Shown here: positions 29,501 through 38,749 of the stretch, piece by piece
How the letters are laid out: every line of letters starts with the position of its first letter
How positions within the stretch are numbered: position 1 is the first letter of the stretch
Assembly (NCBI RefSeq): GCF_932526225.1
Contig: NC_064046.1
Span: forward strand, 7,427,219 to 7,491,218
Length of the DNA: 64,000 nt
DNA from: Nematostella vectensis
Lineage: Eukaryota > Cnidaria > Anthozoa > Actiniaria > Edwardsiidae
Direction of reading: 5' to 3'
The notes under the pieces: generated by a model
What the model was told of the DNA's origin: nothing
The model's input: the letters and a program-made list of their open reading frames with translations, nothing else
Database searches by the model: none
Made by a program: the position numbers and the translations under genes

Positions 29501-30724
29501 CCGTACGCCAATTCTCGCAAAAATTATCCAAAAGGCCACCCGCAGGTCATCACTTGTGACTTTGGGCCGGTAACAGAGTATAAGGGGTTGCTCAAAGTAC
29601 GGGTCCTGCCACCACGCGACCTCTACTTCCCAGTCCTCCCAATGAGAATTAATGACAAACTGATGTTTGTTTGTTGTCCACGTTGCGCTGAAGAGGAACG
29701 CCAGGATAGGGGCTGCGACCACACCGATAACGATCGAACAGCCGTGGGTACTTGGACCCATGTGGAGCTGGCCAAAGCCTTGGAGAAAGGTTACCGTGTC
29801 TTCAAAGTATATGAGGTATGGCACTGTAAGGAATGGGGCCAGCTGTTAGGGGGGTACATCGCACAGTTCTTAACAAACAAGCAAGAGGCCTCTGGCTGGC
29901 CTGCATGGTGCCGGACCGACGATAATCGGGAGCGCTACTTAAGAAATTACCTGGAGCACAAGGGTATACGGCTGGATCCCCAGCGCATCAATCGGAACGA
30001 GGGACGTCGGTGCGTCAATAAAATCGCGCTGAACAGTATGTGGGGGGAGTTCGGGGAGCGAGATAACTCCCGGCGTACCGAGTACATTAAACATCCACCA
30101 GAGTTTTTCCGCCTACTGATGAGTGACGATGTTGAAGTGAGCGATTGCCTTTTGTGAACGATGAGCTTTTACAAGTCCATCACAAATGTGCCAAGTATTT
30201 CACGGCACCGAAAGTCCACTCCAACATCGTCATTGCCGCATACACCACCGCGTACGCGTATGCTCTACAACACCCTGGATACTCTGGGTGATCGTGTGCT
30301 GTACCATGATACGGATGGTATTATTTACAAGACTGCACCAGGCCAGACCTCTCTGCCCGTGGGCGACTACCTTGGTGAATTGACCGATGAGCTCCCACCT
30401 GGCGGCCACATCACTTTCTTCGTATCTACTGGGCCTAAAAGTTACGGATACCGAACACTTCAAGGGAAAGTGGAATGCAAAGTGAAAGGGCTACACCTCA
30501 ATGTACGCACTGCAGCAGTAGCCAACTTAGATGCCATGGTGGAATTGCTTGAAGGGGTTGGTGAGGGCGAAAGGAACGTTGATATCCCCTTCTCTATTGT
30601 CCGCGACGTGCACAGCCGTACCTTACATACTCGTGCTATGTCAAAGACGTTTCGGGTGGTGTACAATAAGCGCGTGCGAAGAGGGAAGCGCACCTACCCC
30701 TATGGGTACAAAAACATTAGCTAG
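26600..30724 (+). pseudogene. Protein-primed family B DNA polymerase of the Polinton (pPolB), broken
   Basis: Replicative polymerase of Polintons. The N-terminal part reads from ATG 26600; the conserved region ends PYMPRQYLTP near 27220. Cys clusters follow at 27793-28055 (CLKCKKPY, CRSCGREGC, YCGECNKYF, CNDCGKSVE). Then come the 3'-5' exonuclease motifs (FDFEAM at ~28219, HNFKGYD at ~28422, YCHKDVE at ~28810), polymerase motif A (DFCSLYPYAN, ~29483), motif B (KIALNSMWGEFGE, ~30019) and motif C (YHDTDGIIY, ~30302). Breaks: TAA at 26621, TAG at 27221, a frame change near 28055-28075 with TGA at 28111, a frame change at the T-run 29283-29287, and two near 30150 and 30258. Motif C has Gly where Ser is usual after DTD. 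Every domain is present but the gene cannot be translated in one frame. Confidence 0.92.
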
Positions 30725-30785
30725 GGAGCTAGTCGAGATGTAAATGGTGGTAGATCTAAATAAGTATATTTTTAAGGGCGCGAAC

Positions 30786-30791
30786 AATAAA
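30786..30791 (+). terminator. Polyadenylation signal AATAAA after the polymerase gene
   Basis: AATAAA lies 62 bp after the polymerase stop at 30724, in an AT-rich stretch. Confidence 0.5.
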
Positions 30792-30985
30792 GTATAAACT
30801 TTTTTCTTCTATATATTCATGTGTTCCGAGTGCTGGTGCGCCAGTTGAATTAAGAAGCTGCTTTGGTGGGTGAATGATAGAATTGGAGGCTGTTTTATTA
30901 AAAGCCCCCAAGGACCCGCAGCTGAGTTGTAAAGCCTATTTACATCGCATTAGGTGTTTCTTTAATTGCTGTGGGGGGAAGACTT

Positions 30986-32289
30986 ATGGTCAAAGTCCAC
31001 AGCCACCTGAATGGTACCCCTATCCCAACACCCGACACATGGAAAAGCGAAAGGGATGAGACGGAAAAAGTAGAACATGGGAAAAACACCTCGACATTTC
31101 CCGGGTTCGATAGTAGGGCGGGGTCGAGCTCGGGAAAGCTTTCGAAACCGCTAACAAAGACGAAAGCTCATAAACAATCCCCAAAGGTCTCAAAGAAATC
31201 GTCCAAACAACTCCATGATAGCTACTATGATCCCTCGGGCCCGGCGGCCTATGGTGGCGTGGATAAATTGGCGCGGGCCATACGTAACAAGGGGGTAACC
31301 CGTCAGCAAGCCGAGTTATGGTTACGCTCGCAACCCACCTACACGCTCCACCGCCCTTACCGTCGACGATACAAACGCCAGCGTTTCATAGTGCAAGGGA
31401 TGGACGAGCAATGGCAAGCGGACTTGAACGACATGCAATCGTTGAAGAAGCATAATAGCAACTTTAATTACATTCTCACTGTTATCGACGTGCTGAGTAA
31501 ATTTGCCTGGGCGTACCCCTCAAGAACAAAACCGGAAATGAACTAGTCAGGGCGTTCAAAAGTATTTTTAAACAAAGTGGTCGCAAGCCTGAGAAACTCC
31601 AGACCGACGATGGCTCGGAATTTAAGAACAAAGTATTCCAATCTTTTTTGAAGACACAAAAGATATCTCATTTTTCTACACGTAGCGAGATAAAAGCGTC
31701 GATCGTGGAACGGTTTAATAGGGCTCTAAAAAGCAAGATGTGGCGGTACTTCACTCACAGAAACGCGGCGGTACGTCGAGGTACTCCCGAAGCTAATGCA
31801 GAACTACAATCACACCTACCATCGCAGTATTAAACGAAAGCCGGTGGCAGTGGTCACCCCGCGGGACGCCCAAGAAGTGTGGCACACCGTGCTATACGGT
31901 AAAAAACGCCGCAAACTGGTGAAGCCCAAGTTTGATGTGGGTGACCTGGTCAGGATGAGTAAAGTCAAGGGGGTGTTCTCTAAAGGGTATTTGCCCAGTT
32001 GTACTAAAGAGACATTCAAGATTAGCAAGCAATTCAACAAAGGCAATCCTTATGCCTAGGAGCTTGTGGAGAGGGATGGGACACCCCTGGAGGGGAGGTT
32101 CTACGAGCCCGAGTTGCAGCGCGTTGATGTGGATGAGGAGAACGATTTCTTTACGTGGAGAAAATCCTTGACTCACGCGGGCGTGGTAGGAAAAAAGAAT
32201 ATATGGTCAAGTGGGAGGGATGGCCCCATAAATATATTAGCTGGGTGGCCATCTCGCAGCCCCACACCGCCCAGGACGCCACGGTGTAA
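30986..32289 (+). pseudogene. Polinton RVE-family integrase with C-terminal chromodomain, broken
   Basis: DDE-type integrase that inserts the element with 6-bp staggered cuts. A basic, Ser/Lys-rich leader (from ATG 30986) precedes the conserved N-terminal region (AYGGVDKLARAIRNKGV ... YTLHRPYRR). The catalytic core shows Asp in QWQADLNDM (~31410), Asp in KLQTDDGSEF (~31597) and Glu in SIVERFNRALKSKM (~31698). An SH3-like segment (KFDVGDLVRMSK, ~31931) and a chromodomain (EYMVKWEGWPHKYISW, ~32198) follow; chromodomains steer integration to particular chromatin. Breaks: frame changes near 31535, 31760-31796 and 32150, and a TAG at 32057. The DDE residues survive but the reading frame does not. 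It follows the polymerase on the same strand. Confidence 0.9.
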
Positions 32290-32311
32290 AGGTCCATGTA
32301 CAATTTAGCCA

Positions 32312-33290
32312 ATGGCTAACGAGTACCACGTGTTTTTGTCAAGTAACGCGATTAGGGTGCTCTACCGGGGAACACTGCATCAAACTTTGGGATCGTGCAC
32401 GACCACCGGCTTGATTTGTCCGGTGGACCGTATGAGTGCGCTGTCACTAGTGTGGTGGTTCCAAACACATGGCTACTCTTCTCGGATTTCGAGCACACTC
32501 TTTGGATCTAAGTTAAAGTCACACCTGATAGGCGTAAAATCATCCCTTACGCTCAATGGGTAAAAGTCAAAATCCCTACTATAAAAAGAACGTCCGACAT
32601 GTGGGTAGAGACTGCTAAAAAAGTTCCCTTGAGAGTTTCTCCAACCTGCCATACGTTTATGATATGGTGGCGACCCCAGGCCCACCGATCAAGCTGACGC
32701 TCAACCAGCAAAAGAAACAAGCAACGCTGACTTTAAGCGGGCCCATACAACTCTTGGTCTCTCGAACACCGTATCGCCACGATTTTTGCGGCTGTTGAAC
32801 CCCGATGAGGAGTTTTTGGTGCCGGGTATTCGTATACGTTTGGCATGCCACCATGGTACGGGTCACCAGAAGAAGCAAACCAGGAGTATGCTGTCTACGA
32901 CTATATGGAATGGGTCCCAATGCGCCGTTCTTCCTCGTTTGTCTCGATTGAGAATGCGCCTGGCCCAAAGGAAAACCGTTCCAAAACTACTATTTGTACT
33001 CAAGGCACACAACAGGGTGCGTTGTACCCGGGGGTCTTCACATCAAAAGGCGACGATGGTGACATGCACGGAGAAAACTTCCTCAACCCCAAATACGGTT
33101 TTCTTTTCTCGACACTTTTAGAATTCAAATTGCCGACGATAGTGGAAACATCATCAAGTTCCAATCGGGCGCTGTAAAAGTGGCCTTGCATATCAGGCCC
33201 CAAAAGAGGTGACTGTATTATTTAAAAGTTGGTCCCCTGAGCACCATTACTACGTACATACCCGGGCACACGACATCTCCCCCAACACCT
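32312..33290 (+). pseudogene. Conserved uncharacterised Polinton gene, heavily frame-broken
   Basis: It begins MANEYHVFLSSN at 32312, right after the integrase. The translation keeps switching frames: the piece around 32410-32480 reads (in another phase) a Gly-Pro-Tyr segment ending VVVPNTWLL, which resembles a conserved block of an uncharacterised Polinton protein. Further pieces lie in phases 32786-33121 and 32845-33177. Function is unknown, possibly structural. The degree of breakage makes boundaries approximate. Confidence 0.45.
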
Positions 33291-33293
33291 GAG

Positions 33294-33725
33294 ATGGTGA
33301 AGGCACCCAACTGGTTAAAGCAAGTCGCTATGGGGTTGCAAGAGAATATAGCCAAGGAGTTACGTGAAGACATGGCTCAGGGAGGGCCAGCTCAGAAAGG
33401 AAAGGGAAGATTTCGGGGAGCGCCCGTAACACAAGGAGGAAGATGCTGTGGCTCTCAACTCACCCAAAGTGGCCGCGGGGTCTTTCGAGGTGCTCCTGTG
33501 ACCCAGGGTGGCCGTGGGGCTCAATGGTCATTGGTGCTTAATGGTTCACTCCCATTCCTAGGGATACCAATGCCAGCGCAGCGCGGTGGTGGAGGTGGCG
33601 GGAGTGCCCCAAAGGGGATTGGCAATACTTTGAGCACTGCCTACCAGCCCTTACTTATCCGCATTCAACCTCCCTCTCCCTCACGCAAAAGACCAGGAAC
33701 CACTGGGCCGTCTACTACCAAGTAA
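33294..33725 (+). CDS. Gly/Arg/Gln-rich ORF in the Polinton structural region (143 aa)
   Basis: It opens MVKAPNWLKQVAMGLQENI, probably helical, then holds repeated RGAPVTQGGR motifs (two clear copies and a degenerate one) and a GGGGGG run, and ends Pro/Ser-rich. It may be the displaced C-terminus of the preceding broken gene or an independent core protein. No domain is recognised. Codon usage is GC-rich like neighbouring element genes. Confidence 0.4.
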   Translation: MVKAPNWLKQVAMGLQENIAKELREDMAQGGPAQKGKGRFRGAPVTQGGRCCGSQLTQSGRGVFRGAPVTQGGRGAQWSLVLNGSLPFLGIPMPAQRGGGGGGSAPKGIGNTLSTAYQPLLIRIQPPSPSRKRPGTTGPSTTK

Positions 33726-33854
33726 AGAAGAAAGAGATAAAAAGCCACCGCTATAACCGGCAGGCACCATTCAACACCAATACCATACACTGTCAGGAGC
33801 TCCGCAGCATGGCCGTCTCCGAAGCCACTGTTTACAAAACCTCCAAAATAGGTT

Positions 33855-35001
33855 ATGTCCAATTACATCGTCCTGAAAAAGACGTTCCTTTCCATGATGG
33901 TCAAAATCACCAAGGCCGACGACAGCAACATAGATAACAACCAATCACTCGGTCTGGTCAACTACCCCGTTGGGAGCCTTTTCAAACAGAGGCTTTGTGG
34001 AGGCTCAGGAGGACCTTTATCCCTACAAAGCCTATTTCCAAGCCCTACTGAACTTCTCGAAAAGCGCCCACGAGACCTACCTGGCTGGTAGCATGTGGCA
34101 CAAGGACACCGCAGGGCACATGAATACCCACGCGACCAGCGGGGCGGAAGCTGATAACCAGGGACTTAAAAAACGTGGAGCGCTAACTAACGCCGCACGG
34201 GCAACCAAAGGCGTGGGTATTGTTGAAAATGTGCACTCTGACCTGTTCTCCAGCGACCGGTATTTGATACCTGATGTGGAGCTCAATGTGGAATTCTTCC
34301 TAAGCGGGCCTAAATTCGCACTGATGTCAACTGCCCAAGACGAGAAAATAAAGATACATGACCTGGCCCTCAATTTCTACCACGTCGACCCAGCCGTGTC
34401 TACCGGCCTGGAAATCGAGAGAGCACTCAACGCGGGGTACACGGCCGAGTACCCGATCGTGAGCACCACGATCCAGCCGCTGGTTATCCCTATAGGGTCG
34501 AACACCTTCCAAAAGTTCGACTTGTTTTTAAACAAAATCCCAAAAAGGTTCACCATGGGACTAGTCACAGGTAACGCGCTGCTCGACAGCTATCAGCACA
34601 ACCCCTAAGATTTTGGCGCAGTCGACCGGGTAGCCGAAACCATGGTGAGAGTCAAGGGCGAAACACGTCCATACAGCGAAGCCCTTACCTCGACCCCACC
34701 AGGGTACGCCCTCATGTACCGCTCCCTACACAAGTCGGTGCTCGGCGACCTCGTGGGTGATGGTGTGGACATTACCCCTGAAGAATTTAAGAACGGGTAT
34801 GCGATCTACGTCATCGACCAAACTGAGGGCCATAACGCTGCAAAAGGTAGCTACCACCCAGAGTATAAGGGTCGCGTTCACCTCCAGCTGCAGTTCAAAC
34901 AGCCCACCACTTCAAACTTGTATTTGCTGGTCCTAGCTGAGTGGGACAATTGCTTGAAAATTAACAAGGATCGACAAGTCGTCTTCGCCCCAAACCTCTA
35001 A
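33855..35001 (+). pseudogene. Polinton major capsid protein (double jelly-roll), broken
   Basis: Major capsid protein of the family often annotated in animals as F54H12.2-like. The N-terminal part lies in one frame (33855: VKITKADDSN, NNQSLGLVNYP). From 33970 a second frame carries PYKAYFQALLNFSK, KDTAGHMN, a VELNVEFFLSGPKFALMS block and NKIPKRFTMGLV. After TAA at 34606-34608 the same frame continues to 35001 with ALMYRSLHKS, FKNGYAIYVID and LVLAEWDN. So there is one frame change near 33975 and one in-frame stop. This protein is the main argument that Polintons can form virions; here it cannot be made intact. Confidence 0.82.
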
Positions 35002-35004
35002 GAA

Positions 35005-35552
35005 ATGTACACCGATGAGCTGGATGACATCGCGTGCAACGATGAGCCATTGGCGGCTGTGTTTGGAGGGGTACTGCCCAGTGACAAGCTGGGCAAGCAA
35101 AAAAGAAAAAGCGTTGGGGACACGGCCTACATCGTTAACACCGACCCTAGCAATAAACCTGGTATGCATTGGCTGGGTGTCTACGAGACTCCTGACCATC
35201 TTGAGTTTTTCGACAGTTTTGCTTTTAACCCCCGCACTTATGGGGGTGGTATCCAACAATTTTGTCTCCAGCACAATATTATCGTGAAGAACAATCGTCG
35301 CGTCCAATCCCTAACATCAGAGACTTGCGGCCGCCATTGTCTTTTTACCTCTATCACCGCTCAAGGGGGATCCCTATGCACCGAATTGTAGAACTCTACT
35401 CCAACGACCCACGAATGAACGATCACAGATCACAGATGCGCACAAGCCCTACGACCATAGAGGGGGCGGGGACAAACTACATCCGCTACACTTGGCAACA
35501 GTGTGCCAAAAAACAAAAAGACGTAGTCAAATGTTTATGCCTAGGATTATGA
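35005..35552 (+). pseudogene. Adenain-like (C5-type) cysteine protease of the Polinton, C-terminus frame-shifted
   Basis: Maturation protease that processes capsid precursors. The frame from 35005 shows NTDPSNKPGMHWLGVY with catalytic His at ~35167, FFDSF with the acidic partner at ~35212, and SETCGRHCLF with the nucleophile Cys at ~35325. The frame ends at 35391, but the expected continuation (RIVELYSNDPRMND) is in another phase ending at 35552, which implies a frame change near 35350-35365. The catalytic triad is present, so only the tail is lost. It directly follows the capsid gene (stop to ATG gap of 3 bp), consistent with shared structural-gene organisation. Confidence 0.85.
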
Positions 35553-35590
35553 GGTGCAAGAAAAAAAATTGTAACCATTAGCAGAAAGAG

Positions 35591-35596
35591 AATAAA
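35591..35596 (+). terminator. Polyadenylation signal AATAAA after the protease gene
   Basis: AATAAA within GAGAATAAAGCAACC, 39 bp after the protease frame closes. Confidence 0.4.
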
Positions 35597-35641
35597 GCAA
35601 CCTTAAACACTGCGTGTCTAAACCATTCCTTGCGGTCTATC

Positions 35642-36327
35642 ATGGATGACACACGGTTTTGCACACCCTGTAGCATTCTCGTCCCGGCCCAAGCCAATCT
35701 GGAAAAACCACCTTTGTTCACAGCCTACTAGAACAGAAAAAAACAGCATTTGACCGAACACCCCAGAAAATAGTCTATTGCTACGGCGCCCACCAGCCTC
35801 TGCTGGAAGCCCTGAAACAAAAACTTGGTGTCGTGCTCCACAGGGGGCTCCCCGAGTCCATAGAAAAACTCTTTGTACCGCAAGAACGACCTGGAGTCCT
35901 CATCATTGACGACCTCATGGGCGACCTAAATCGCATGAGCGACATCTTCACGAAAACATCCCATCACCATGACATCACTGCTATCCTGATCCTGCAAAAT
36001 TTGTTTCCACCGCAAAAAGAAGCGCGCACCATTTCGTTAAACGCCCACTATATTGTAGTCTTTAACAACCCGCGAGATCAGTTAGGCTGCCGTAACCTTG
36101 CTGCCCAGGCATTCCCCAATAGGGTAGGTTTTGTCATGGATGCTTTCAGACAGGCGACGAGCGCCCCCTACGGGTACCTCCTCTTCGACTTTCATAAAAA
36201 TACCCGTCCGGAGTGCCGACTACGCTCCCACGTACTTCCTAGCGACCAGCGTAGTTACGTCTACGTACCCGTGGAAGACGTGGATCACATTTGCGTGTTC
36301 ACGGATAAATACACCCCAACCATCTAG
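35642..36327 (+). pseudogene. A32/FtsK-HerA-type packaging ATPase of the Polinton, one N-terminal frame break
   Basis: Genome-packaging ATPase. ATG 35642 starts MDDTRFCTPCSIL. The Walker A loop (SQSGKTTF, ~35692) is in a different frame, implying a single indel near 35684-35690. From there the frame is open to 36327: IVYCYGAHQP, Walker B VLIIDDLMGD (~35899), AILILQNLFPP (sensor-like motif of A32 ATPases) and NPRDQLGCRNLAAQAFP. Apart from the N-terminal break the protein is whole, the best preserved of the core genes. Confidence 0.85.
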
Positions 36328-36441
36328 GAACACCGTCATTCAGGGGTACCAACGGCACGTGAAAAGAGCGCCTAAAAATGTCTAACATTCGTATCCGGGG
36401 GAAAATACGACGCTTACCATACCAGTACTACTACAAACGTC

Positions 36442-36467
36442 GGGGGGGGGGGGGGGGGGGGGGGGGG
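36442..36467 (+). repeat. 26-nt poly-G homopolymer inside an ORF
   Basis: An uninterrupted run of 26 G preceded by CGTC and followed by TGAACG. Its length determines which downstream frame is read. Such runs are both slippage-prone and error-prone in sequencing. Confidence 0.9.
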
Positions 36468-36839
36468 TGAACGCCCCACAGGCAGCGCTAGAGCTCGATG
36501 GGTAGCAGAGCGCGAGTTCGCTACCAGAGCGAACCTCACACCCCCTGAACGTCCCTTCGGCCTGAGCGACGACGATACCGATGAAGAAACCAGCACGTCC
36601 GCTACCACCGCCACCACATCACCCGCAAGCACAGTAGAACAACCGCGGGAACAACTAAACCTACCCTCCATCCCCATAACGCCATTGAACAGCAGGCCTG
36701 CTACAGGTACCGTCAAAGAAAGATTTAGCACAGCCCCCACCGCGAACACTCAGGTGTACGGACCTACCGGGCATTCCCTCACTCTCGCACTTCACTGTAC
36801 ACGGTACCCGACGCTGTGCCCGAAAAAGTGAACCTTAGT

Positions 36840-36859
36840 GATTTATTTGCAAATAAATC
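36840..36859. promoter_or_regulatory. Perfect 20-bp palindrome containing ATTTGCAAAT
   Basis: GATTTATTTGCAAATAAATC is its own reverse complement. It contains an octamer/POU-like ATTTGCAAAT core and AATAAA on both strands, so it could be a transcription-factor site or a bidirectional 3'-end signal. It lies within a broken gene region. Confidence 0.4.
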
Positions 36860-37201
36860 AGTAGCAGTGTTGGGGGTAATGATAGCGATGATAGTGTGCA
36901 ACTGCCAACTACCCCAAGCATCCCATCGATGTCTCCTCGCAACCTCGGATACACCCCACTACGTAACAATGGTAGCAGAGGAAAACCCCGACGCAAGTAC
37001 CGCCGTTTGTCCCGTGTCACCGAACACCTTGATGGGGAGGTGGTGACCAAATGCACCACCCGCCGTCGCACCACCTGACCCCAAACGGGGGATCTTTAAA
37101 AAGTATGAAAGACACAGGACACTCGCAACTATGGACCGCCCACAAAAAGGTGGACGCCACTGAGCGCCTCCCAGAAGGGGTCGGGGGAATTGAAAAGAGC
37201 C

Positions 37202-37735
37202 ATGAAAAAGAACCCACGTTTTCGACTGTACCTGCCTGTGGCGAGGCTACGGCAGCAACGTAGCGGCCTCACCTTCCACAACCCCATGGATTAGATAATA
37301 AAAGGACAGAATGCTATAAAAATACCACTTCGGTACCCGCCACGGAAAGGCCGGAGAAAAAGGGCTTCCAGAAAACGCCGGACCAAGAAAAGAGGCCACC
37401 CTACGTTGAGACCACCACGACAACGTGGGGGGCTGGGCCCACTCGCACTACTCGCGGGGGCCGGCCTCCTACCCATTCTCGGGAACTTATTAGGCGGTAA
37501 ATTATATAAAAAGCGCCGCTGGCTAGCCACAACCCTCATTCACACCATGCCGGTTACTGGGAAAAGAGGAAACCGTAAAAGTGAGGCTGCCCACTCCACC
37601 ATCACACTCACCGTCAAAGATCCCACTACCCACCAAGAGAAAACAACTCCCTCCACCGCAGGAAACCCCTCGATCACGAACGATACCCACACCACCAAAC
37701 TACCCGCCACGACGACCAAACCCACGTCGACTTAA
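37202..37735 (+). pseudogene. Small basic protein with hydrophobic segment (adenoviral core/pVI-like in style), in-frame TAG
   Basis: From ATG 37202 the frame reads MKKNPRFRLYLPVARLRQQR to a TAG at 37292-37294. The same frame then stays open to 37735 with an extremely basic stretch (PRKGRRKRASRKRRTKKRG, ~37340-37396), a hydrophobic helix (LGPLALLAGAGLLPILGNLL) and a Thr/Pro-rich tail. Arg-rich plus membrane-active composition is typical of adenovirus-like core or pVI/pX proteins, but homology is not shown. It could be one gene with a nonsense codon or two adjacent small genes. AATAAA at 37791 follows. Confidence 0.5.
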
Positions 37736-37790
37736 GACCCTGAAACAGTTAACCTCACCACCCAGAAGATGGACTACTTTTTAGAAACGC

Positions 37791-37796
37791 AATAAA
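37791..37796 (+). terminator. Polyadenylation signal AATAAA closing the rightward genes
   Basis: AATAAAACAATC lies 56 bp after the stop of the basic protein. The leftward 84-aa gene converges from the other side, with its own AATAAA overlapping its stop near 37840. Confidence 0.55.
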
Positions 37797-37841
37797 ACAA
37801 TCACAAACCACACTCTTCATTGTCTGTTTTTATTTCCCTTT

Positions 37842-38096
37842 TTATTTACAGTCTTTTTTTACAACCAATGTCACGCTTCCCAGCCCATGGACGTGTCTCT
37901 CCACGTTTGTCACACTACGACGCTGCCACGGTGTGAGGTCGTGCATCCTGATAGGGAAAATAAAATGCTGACCAAGGACCTCTTGGTGGTGGTGACAAAA
38001 ACCCATCTCATTTGTGTAAAACTCCTGCCCAACTTTCTCGATAGCAGTTTTTTTTACCCTCAGGATAGCCACAAACGTCCACTCAGGACCCGCCAT
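37842..38096 (-). CDS. Small intact Polinton protein of unknown function (84 aa), convergent to the others
   Basis: The - strand ORF begins MAGPEWTFVAILRVKKTAIE and continues with VGQEFYTNEM, CHHHQEVLGQHFIFPIRMHD and SVTNVERHVHGLGSVTLVVK; its composition looks like a folded protein. The stop overlaps an AATAAA, which supports a real 3' end. No domain is recognised. It sits between the structural genes and the right TIR. The upstream - strand frame at 38104-38316 is not convincing. Confidence 0.55.
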   Translation of the reverse strand: MAGPEWTFVAILRVKKTAIEKVGQEFYTNEMGFCHHHQEVLGQHFIFPIRMHDLTPWQRRSVTNVERHVHGLGSVTLVVKKDCK

Positions 38097-38359
38097 AGTT
38101 TAACTACTCTTGGCAATGACCTCCTGCGGTCCGTTCAGCCTCTTTACTGTGCCCATCACGGAGAAACGTGCGAAGGGGTACTACAAGGGACCGCCAAATT
38201 ACATAGGCACCCACACGTAGACCGAAACAAAACCGAGACCGCCAAAAACACCACTCAGTAAACTCACAATAAAATGCTTGTACATTACCACTACAACCGC
38301 TGCACTGGGACAACAACTGGGAGCACCAGCCCTTGGCATGGCTATTTTATTAGCTAAAC

Positions 38360-38743
38360 CATCCAACCGTATTACAGAGATATGACAACACCGTTAACAA
38401 GTGAAAAAGCACCTTTTTTTATTCCTGTCAACGCATCATACAACGATGCCGCTATGACCTTATACTACCCCCTGGATGATAAACACACAGCACTACGTCA
38501 ACGCGGCCCGTTAAGCGGAACCCTGAGCGTAACAAGAAATGCGCCACCAATGCATTCCTTTCCTCCCCTAGACACCAGGGCACCCCATATACCGATACTT
38601 GATACGCACGCATTCCTTTCCCCCCCTAGGTCCCAACCCACACATACCGATACTTGTCACCGGAAATCCTTTAAGCTAGGTGTGGCACATTCACCACATT
38701 CTACGCATTCCTGCCGTCCCCTATACTCACACCCCTTACTACT
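38360..38743 (-). repeat. Right terminal inverted repeat of the Polinton (384 bp)
   Basis: Inverted copy of 22168-22551 with the same length. The inner edge (CATCCAACCGTATTACAGAG) and outer edge (CCCCTTACTACT) match. Only scattered substitutions separate the two. Confidence 0.93.
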
Positions 38744-38749
38744 GATGTG
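38744..38749. repeat. 6-bp target site duplication (right copy)
   Basis: GATGTG follows the last base of the element. Removing the element and one hexamer restores a continuous GPCR reading frame across loop 3. Confidence 0.93.

Larger units (their letters stand above)
36378..37078 (+). pseudogene. Broken small-structural-protein region with Arg-rich start, poly-G run and Ser/Thr-rich tail
   Basis: ATG 36378 reads MSNIRIRGKIRRLPYQYYYK and runs into a 26-G tract (36442-36467) that ends the frame at TGA 36468-36470. Right after it another frame is open from about 36471 to 36834 with an acidic/Thr-rich segment (SDDDTDEETSTSATT). Frame 36816-37046 contains a hydrophobic stretch (VAVLGVMIAMIVCN), and frame 36896-37078 is Arg-rich (GSRGKPRRKYRRLSR). 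These could be pieces of one minor capsid or core protein, or of several. No family is recognised. Confidence 0.4.
22168..38743 (+). mobile_element. Polinton/Maverick element (16,576 bp) with TIRs and 6-bp TSD
   Basis: A self-synthesising virus-like DNA transposon. It has 384-bp terminal inverted repeats starting AG, a 6-bp target duplication, and the core Polinton gene set: protein-primed DNA polymerase B, RVE integrase with chromodomain, double-jelly-roll capsid protein, adenain-like protease and A32-like ATPase. Nearly all genes are on the + strand; a RING-finger ORF and an 84-aa ORF are on the - strand. The length is typical for the group (15-20 kb). Polymerase, integrase, capsid, protease and ATPase all contain stops or frame changes, so this copy is not autonomous. 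It interrupts a host GPCR gene on the opposite strand. Confidence 0.97.

Noticed and set aside
36414..36749. - strand ORF with poly-proline end
   Set aside because: The prolines are the reverse of the poly-G run, and the frame is antisense to the element's structural genes.
38104..38316. 70-codon - strand ORF near the right TIR
   Set aside because: No motif and poor composition; no evidence that it belongs with the intact 84-aa gene downstream of it.
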